This document shows, one piece after another, positions 59,286 through 64,000 of a DNA stretch of 64,000 nucleotides. Every line of letters begins with the position of its first letter. The stretch's first letter is position 1. The stretch comes from Bdellovibrio sp. GT3 (GTDB lineage Bacteria; Bdellovibrionota; Bdellovibrionia; Bdellovibrionales; Bdellovibrionaceae): contig NZ_JBBNAD010000004.1 of the NCBI RefSeq assembly GCF_037996765.1, positions 186,001-250,000 on the forward strand, read 5' to 3'. Made by a program: the position numbers and the translations under genes. Under the pieces are notes generated by a model that was given only the letters and a program-made list of their open reading frames with translations, made no database searches and was not told the origin of the DNA.

Positions 59286-60907
59286 TAGAAACTCCATTCC
59301 GCGAAGAAGTTGATATAGTTACCGACAACCACAGATTCATTCACGTCTCCGTCCAATGCGAAATTGGTGGAGGAGGGAACAGCTTTATAGGACATGCGAT
59401 CTTCGCGGCGGGCATAGCCTACAAGTCCTGTAAATTTACTGTTGAATCTGTAACTGCCTAAAATTCCAAATTGGGTCGAAATACTCGGATCGATATCCTG
59501 ATTGTTCGGAGTGGATACCTTCATCACCGAGGCATATACATGGGCATTCAGTTGAATGCCGAATTTTGGGGTCAATGAGTACCAGTACTCAATACCACCA
59601 TGCGGTCCGATGGCGCTGATGATTTGATTTTCAGAGGTACCGGTGAATGGATCACCGATAGTTTCCGGAATCTCTTTATAGAATCCACCCATCTGATAGC
59701 GGATTTCACCACGGTCTCCCACCGGCATTTTGTAGACAGCATTGGCTTCGGCAGCTGCGAAAGTGCGGATTTCACCGTTAATTGTAAAGCCACTTAAGTC
59801 GACGATGGTTAAAAAGCCCCATGGTGACTTGCGCGCATTCCAGCCCAGGCCCAAACGACCTGTGCCTCCGAAGGCATCATATGCAACCATCGAGTTTTTT
59901 TCCGGATTGGAGCCCGAAAATTTCATGTCGGTGATAAGATAACTTGCAATACCATACCAGCCGCTGGTTTTTTCGATCGATTGACGAACCAGTGCCGTGT
60001 ACTCAGCTGCTGCCGAACGATCCCCTTCGCGCACATCGAAGGCGATCTTGGAGGATTGCGAAGTCGGGCGCAGATTGGATTTGCCTTTTAGGATGACCTG
60101 ATACTTTCCGCCTTCCCAGGAAGAATCAAAAGGGAGGGAGTCTTCAGTGTAGTTTTCATATGTTTTTACAACTTCCCATTTTTTAGTCGCAGGATTTGCA
60201 CGAGCCACGATCACTTCATAGCCAGTGATATTTTCGGGACGGGACCATTTCACTTCCCGGACAAATTGGGACTCTGGCTTGGAAATAGTTGGCGGAGCCA
60301 CGGCTTTGCCCAGAAGGGTAAAGGGAGCCACAGTCGTCGCATCGCTGGAAATGCCTTCAGAACTTCTTGCGGTGACTTTCCATGTATAAGGACTTGCGAC
60401 AGGCAAAGTCGCTTTGAAGCGCGGTTCTTTCACTGTCTCTGTGATTTTTGTTTTGCCGTCTTCGGAATTTAATTCAAACGTATATTCGTCAGCGCCACCA
60501 ACAGCATCCCACTTGAATTCGACATCTGTTTTCTCGTCATCATTCGATGCCAATTGGGCCTGCGGAGCAGGGGACTTCAAGTTGACATTATCCAGGCCGA
60601 CATTGAACTCGCTTGGTGGTGACCAGTCACCAGGAACACCACGATAGTCGCGGGCGCGCAATTTCATCATGTACATGCCAGGAGTCAAACGGCCATTCCA
60701 GACAGCATCCGTGGTTTTGAAGCTGAAGGTTTTTGGTTTGCCTTTGTCGTCTTCTTTTTTCACTTGAGTCAGTTCGATGTCATAAGCTTTCGCGCCGTCA
60801 ATTTGTTCCCATTCGAAGTTGACCAGGCGACGATAGGGCTCGGCCTTGGCGACAACTGCGCTGAAAAGGAAAATTGGTAGTAGAACGGCGGCGAAGTTTA
60901 TTTTCAT
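59285..60907 (-). CDS. Secreted protein: Ig/FN3-like repeats followed by outer-membrane barrel-like domain
   Basis: A 540-residue protein with a signal peptide ending VVAKA. Residues ~25-290 contain three Ig/FN3-like repeats (VNFEWEQIDGAKAYDIEL, VEFKWDAVGGADEYTFEL, VKWSRPENITGYEVIVA). The rest (~310-540) alternates as beta strands and ends in Phe (INFFAEWSF), typical of an outer-membrane barrel. It may therefore extend periplasmic FN3 domains from the barrel. Its ATG overlaps the FecR gene stop as TGATG; its stop overlaps the cyclase start. Confidence 0.75.
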   Translation of the reverse strand: MKINFAAVLLPIFLFSAVVAKAEPYRRLVNFEWEQIDGAKAYDIELTQVKKEDDKGKPKTFSFKTTDAVWNGRLTPGMYMMKLRARDYRGVPGDWSPPSEFNVGLDNVNLKSPAPQAQLASNDDEKTDVEFKWDAVGGADEYTFELNSEDGKTKITETVKEPRFKATLPVASPYTWKVTARSSEGISSDATTVAPFTLLGKAVAPPTISKPESQFVREVKWSRPENITGYEVIVARANPATKKWEVVKTYENYTEDSLPFDSSWEGGKYQVILKGKSNLRPTSQSSKIAFDVREGDRSAAAEYTALVRQSIEKTSGWYGIASYLITDMKFSGSNPEKNSMVAYDAFGGTGRLGLGWNARKSPWGFLTIVDLSGFTINGEIRTFAAAEANAVYKMPVGDRGEIRYQMGGFYKEIPETIGDPFTGTSENQIISAIGPHGGIEYWYSLTPKFGIQLNAHVYASVMKVSTPNNQDIDPSISTQFGILGSYRFNSKFTGLVGYARREDRMSYKAVPSSTNFALDGDVNESVVVGNYINFFAEWSF

Positions 60908-62775
60908 CAGTTTACTTTAATCTTCTTCAAAGTCGGTGCTTTTAAGTTTGATTTATCCGGTACGACCAGTTTACGAGCCGTGCCTGTTTCGCTGGTGCGA
61001 CCGTGAGTGTCCTGTGCGGAGATCATCAATTCATACTCACCTGGTAATAGGTTGCGAATCGTTGTTGAAGTATTTTTGTATTTCGTGCGTTTCAGTTCCT
61101 TGCCATCTTTTTTGATCACAAGTTCATAATCAACGGCACCGTCAATATTGTCCCAGGTCAAATTGGAGCGTCCGTCCATTGAAGCTTGCAATGGTCCTTC
61201 AGCCGGAATGAAATTTGGCGATTTCAAAATCGGCATTGGCGCCACTGTGACAGCTTGGGAAGTTCCCAATCCAACAACGTCACCATTTTGGTCAACGGCC
61301 TCGATGGAAGCAATATAGCGTCCTGGTTTTGGAACCGGAGCTGAAAATTTATTCTCTTTAACCTCAACAACCGGTGCATTTTCTGGTGATTGAGCGGCGT
61401 CATGCAGACGCACACGGTACGCGCTGACATTTTTCAGATTTGTAGAGCCCCAGGTGAAATCCACTTTTGGCGAGTTCACGAAGTACTGAGTCAGTTGAGT
61501 TTCCGGCATTGTGAAAGCCAACGGCTGAACCTCAGGTTTCGGAGGAGGGGCTGCCGCCGCAGCAGTGGCCTCTTTCAGCATGTCTGTGAACTTCACTGTA
61601 AACTTCTGCATTTTTCCAAGCACGGGTTTGTCCGAGTCATTGAAATAGGAAGTCATGCGCCAGTAGTAAGTGCCCTCTTTCAAACCCGCCAATGTAAAGC
61701 TGTCTTCAGCAGAGAAGGACTTGGTCGTGACCGGCTGAGTAAGGCCCGCATCGGACCATACTTGCAGGGTCATCTGACGAGTGTCATCGCTTTTTTGCCA
61801 CTTAAAGGTCATATCAAATGGATCTTTATTTGCCGGGATCTCGACGTCGGCTGTCGGGAAGACAACGGTTGGAGCATAGCGGGCTTGGATCTCTGTTCTG
61901 TAAATAGGAGACTCACCCATCACTTCACCCGTTGCAGACGTTGCGACGAGTTTCCAAAAGTGTCGGCCAAATGGCAGGGACGCAGTCAAGGAACTGTCGC
62001 CTGCAGTGGCGATTGCATAAACTTTCAAATTACGACGGTTTGAACCTGTCCATAAAGAGACTTGCGCGTCTGCCGGAAAGCCAGTCCATTTAAATGGAAT
62101 CGGTTGCAGATCGTCGGCATTCATTGCCACAGGTTTGTTTAAACTTGGAGCAAGAATTTTCACCAGATTCTTATCGAACTGCAAACCCGTGGCACCCAAG
62201 GCACCCACGCTTCCAGTTGAGATCTCTGTGTTCTTGCCATCTTTGGATTTTACAGAAGCCTTACCTTCAAGGACTTGGACATCGACGGAGTTGCCAGCGC
62301 CTTTGGAAAGAGAGGCGGAAGCCTGACTCAAATCGACTTTACCATTGGCGGAGTTCAATACCAACCCAGGAGCATTGGCATCACCAGCACCGGCTTTGGC
62401 ATTGACGAAAAGACTACCTTCCATCAAATCAAGGGCGATTTCACCCTGGGATTTTTTAATAACGATCAGTGATTCGGGTTCCAAATCCAAATAGCGGTCA
62501 GAATCAGTAAATTGAATTCGCACTTCGCCTCGGTCAGAGGTACGAATGGCTTCGCCATCATAAAGAGGTTCGCCGGTGTTCACCAATTGCCACAATAGAC
62601 GTGTGGCTTGTCGACGTTGGATGTCATCGACGACCTTTCCAACATATGCCAGTGGCTTTTCATTGCTATGAGATTTTTGTAGCGTGTCAGTGGTTTGATA
62701 CCAAACCCAAGTCAGCGCAAAAACAGATGATGAGCTGATTGCAGCTATCGCGAGTCTCTTCCATTGATTTTTCAT
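60907..62775 (-). CDS. FecR-domain protein with repeated Ig/FN3-like domains
   Basis: I place the start at ATG 62775, which follows GAGGAGGAAACAG; the frame to 62790 only adds MRRKQ. The 622-residue product has an N-terminal membrane helix (~8-25), a FecR domain (~35-135; WQLVNTGEPLYDGEAIRTSD, IQFTDSDRYLDLEPESLIVI) and then at least four Ig/FN3-like domains with FKW, TFKWQKSD and LTWDNIDGAVDYEL patterns. FecR domains typically sense or transmit envelope signals. First gene of the operon with barrel and cyclase. Confidence 0.8.
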   Translation of the reverse strand: MKNQWKRLAIAAISSSSVFALTWVWYQTTDTLQKSHSNEKPLAYVGKVVDDIQRRQATRLLWQLVNTGEPLYDGEAIRTSDRGEVRIQFTDSDRYLDLEPESLIVIKKSQGEIALDLMEGSLFVNAKAGAGDANAPGLVLNSANGKVDLSQASASLSKGAGNSVDVQVLEGKASVKSKDGKNTEISTGSVGALGATGLQFDKNLVKILAPSLNKPVAMNADDLQPIPFKWTGFPADAQVSLWTGSNRRNLKVYAIATAGDSSLTASLPFGRHFWKLVATSATGEVMGESPIYRTEIQARYAPTVVFPTADVEIPANKDPFDMTFKWQKSDDTRQMTLQVWSDAGLTQPVTTKSFSAEDSFTLAGLKEGTYYWRMTSYFNDSDKPVLGKMQKFTVKFTDMLKEATAAAAAPPPKPEVQPLAFTMPETQLTQYFVNSPKVDFTWGSTNLKNVSAYRVRLHDAAQSPENAPVVEVKENKFSAPVPKPGRYIASIEAVDQNGDVVGLGTSQAVTVAPMPILKSPNFIPAEGPLQASMDGRSNLTWDNIDGAVDYELVIKKDGKELKRTKYKNTSTTIRNLLPGEYELMISAQDTHGRTSETGTARKLVVPDKSNLKAPTLKKIKVN

Positions 62776-62873
62776 CTGTTTCCTCCTCATCCTTTTTTCG
62801 GAAAATTTCTCGATTTTTTGTAGGGGGCCAAAAGACTTGGATTGTGACTGGAAAATGGTCTAGTATATTGCAC

Positions 62874-63350
62874 ATGGATCATAAAAAGAACTACATCACC
62901 CCTGAAGGTCTGGCCAAACTCCGCGAAGAGTATCAAACACTGATGCATGGAGAGCGTCCCAAGATTGTTGAAATTGTTCAGTGGGCAGCGAGCAATGGCG
63001 ATCGCTCGGAAAATGCAGACTATCAGTATGGTAAAAAGCGCCTGCGCGAAATTGACCGTCGCGTGCATTTTCTGACGAAAAGAATTGAGGATGCGGAAGT
63101 AGTGGATCCCAAACTTATGAAAGGGGAAACCGTTCTCTTTAGCGCGACTGTTACTTTGATGACGGAAGACGGCGGTGAATTGGTTTACCAAATCGTAGGT
63201 GAGGATGAGTTTGATCCTAAAGTCGGCAAGATTTCCTGGAAATCGCCCGTGGCAAAATCATTGCTCGGGAAAAAATTAGGGGATGAAGTGAAACTGATGA
63301 AGCCTTCTGGAGACGAATTTGTGACCATTGAAGGTGTGGAGTACAAATAG
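62874..63350 (+). CDS. greB: Transcription elongation factor GreB
   Basis: Rescues backtracked RNA polymerase by stimulating transcript cleavage. The start is ATG 62874 (MDHKKNYITPEGLAKL); the upstream open frame to 62739 is antisense to the FecR gene start. The 158-residue product has the coiled-coil tip with acidic residues NGDRSENADYQYGKKRLREI, the GreB signature, and an FKBP-like C-terminal domain. Divergent from the FecR operon. Ribosome binding site weak. Confidence 0.93.
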   Translation: MDHKKNYITPEGLAKLREEYQTLMHGERPKIVEIVQWAASNGDRSENADYQYGKKRLREIDRRVHFLTKRIEDAEVVDPKLMKGETVLFSATVTLMTEDGGELVYQIVGEDEFDPKVGKISWKSPVAKSLLGKKLGDEVKLMKPSGDEFVTIEGVEYK

Positions 63351-63452
63351 CCTTCATTTTTGTGTCTCAGCAAATGAACATGAGCCTTTGTTTGTTTGGC
63401 GATGAATTTTTTTGTCATCCTTTTTAAACCGAAGACGTGTACAATTTTGACT

Positions 63453-64000
63453 ATGCAGAAGTTAGAGTTACGCGCATGTGAAGCGCCTTTCTGGGCCCAG
63501 AGTGGCCACGCACAAACTTTGTGGGCGCATTTTTTAAAATCTCCCATTCTTGAAGATCAAGGTCTCAGCTTTGAGATAAGTCTTCCGGATGGGGATCAAC
63601 TCTTTTGTTATTATTATCCTGGGCGTACCGACACTGTTATCAGCTTGTATCATGGCCTTTCCGGAGACATGCACGCAGACTACATGCAAAGAACGGCGAT
63701 TCTTTGCCGGCAAATGGGGCACACCGTAGTATTGGTGAATCATCGCGGAGCGGGCCCTGGGATTTCAGCAGCTCGACATCCCTACCATTCGGGCCGTGCA
63801 GAGGATGTGTCTGAAGTTGTTAAAGCTCTTCGTCAGAAATTTCCCAAGAAAAAGCAAATTGCCGTGGGCTATTCCATGAGTGGTTGTATTGTGCTGTGCC
63901 TGGGAGGCGGTTTTCGCGGTGAACATAAGCCCGATGGAATCATCACGGTCAATGCTCCGCTAAATTTGGGTCGTGGTGCACGCACTTTGGGAAGTGGCTT
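63453..64000 (+). CDS. YheT-like alpha/beta hydrolase, 3' end cut by window edge
   Basis: An open frame from ATG 63453 runs off the window (about 182 residues seen). The YheT-type pattern is clear: FWAQSGHAQTLWAHF at the N terminus, SLYHGLSGDMHADYMQRTA, VNHRGAG, and the nucleophile elbow VGYSMSGCI. The catalytic Asp and His lie beyond the edge. Members of this family are probable esterases or lipid hydrolases of unknown substrate; no signal peptide, so cytosolic. Confidence 0.88.
   Translation, partial: MQKLELRACEAPFWAQSGHAQTLWAHFLKSPILEDQGLSFEISLPDGDQLFCYYYPGRTDTVISLYHGLSGDMHADYMQRTAILCRQMGHTVVLVNHRGAGPGISAARHPYHSGRAEDVSEVVKALRQKFPKKKQIAVGYSMSGCIVLCLGGGFRGEHKPDGIITVNAPLNLGRGARTLGSG

Noticed and set aside
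61390-62043. 217-codon plus-strand frame inside the FecR gene
   Set aside because: Antisense shadow; no family match, Cys/Arg-rich composition.
1-64000. CRISPR array, prophage, IS element or integrase
   Set aside because: No regularly spaced repeats, transposase or phage structural genes seen anywhere in the window.

Overview
This 64 kb window reads as an ordinary stretch of chromosome from a Gram-negative, motile deltaproteobacterial-type organism, most like a Bdellovibrio (Bdellovibrionota). That assignment comes from memory of the group, not from a search. The basis is moderate GC, frequent GTG/TTG starts, a gapA-pgk-tpiA operon, a very high share of secreted, lipoprotein and outer-membrane proteins, several wall-active enzymes (L,D-transpeptidase, a transglycosylase-like protein, NlpC-like proteins), a FliL and a chemoreceptor. 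No tRNA, rRNA, IS element, prophage or CRISPR array is visible. Genes are packed tightly; after start correction no gene-free stretch exceeds about 300 bases (the longest, 11359-11625, holds nothing I can identify).

Layout. 1-2.5 kb: truncated trypsin-like lipoprotein, TrhA/hemolysin III membrane protein, glycine-zipper envelope protein. 2.5-5.6 kb: gapA-pgk-tpiA. 5.6-9.1 kb: beta-propeller protein, O-methyltransferase, two secreted proteins. 9.3-16.9 kb: threonine ammonia-lyase, periplasmic solute-binding protein, a reduced hydantoinase/oxoprolinase A-B pair with msrA, then hisC and cmk, closed by a 99-bp imperfect palindrome. 16.9-26.5 kb: mostly secreted proteins of unknown function, a LysR regulator, an alpha/beta hydrolase, and an alpha/alpha-toroid protein coupled to a membrane protein. 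26.7-31.4 kb: rpsA, then sppA-HIT-rhomboid and a very small protein with a near-consensus promoter. 31.4-44 kb: L,D-transpeptidase, FliL, an M16 protease pair, DUF3750, LysR, a chemoreceptor and a PLD-family enzyme. 43.9-46.7 kb (minus): nrdR-nusB-two unknowns-ppsR. 46.9-51.3 kb: barrel proteins, an RsmB-type methyltransferase and lgt. 51.5-57.4 kb: brnTA toxin-antitoxin, hisS, a ZrgABCD-like zinc cluster, pstS with a Pho box. 57.5-62.8 kb: a translationally coupled operon of FecR-domain protein, Ig/FN3-repeat plus beta-barrel protein, and Cache-HAMP adenylate cyclase. 62.9-64 kb: greB and a truncated YheT-like hydrolase.

How the genes fit together. Central metabolism, translation and RNA genes (gapA/pgk/tpiA, rpsA, hisS, cmk, nusB, nrdR) are interleaved with envelope genes. 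The strongest candidate for an undescribed system is the FecR/barrel/cyclase operon, which could link an outer-membrane or periplasmic cue to cAMP. A second thread is a pair of distant secreted paralogues (7955-9115 and 22427-23560) that share an N-terminal domain but carry different wall-hydrolase-like C-terminal domains. Several 5' regions carry regulatory structure: two sigma28-like promoters (fliL, chemoreceptor), a Pho box (pstS), a dyad over the brnTA promoter, and a leader that can pair with the ribosome binding site upstream of the 373-residue secreted protein. All functional statements are from sequence reading alone.
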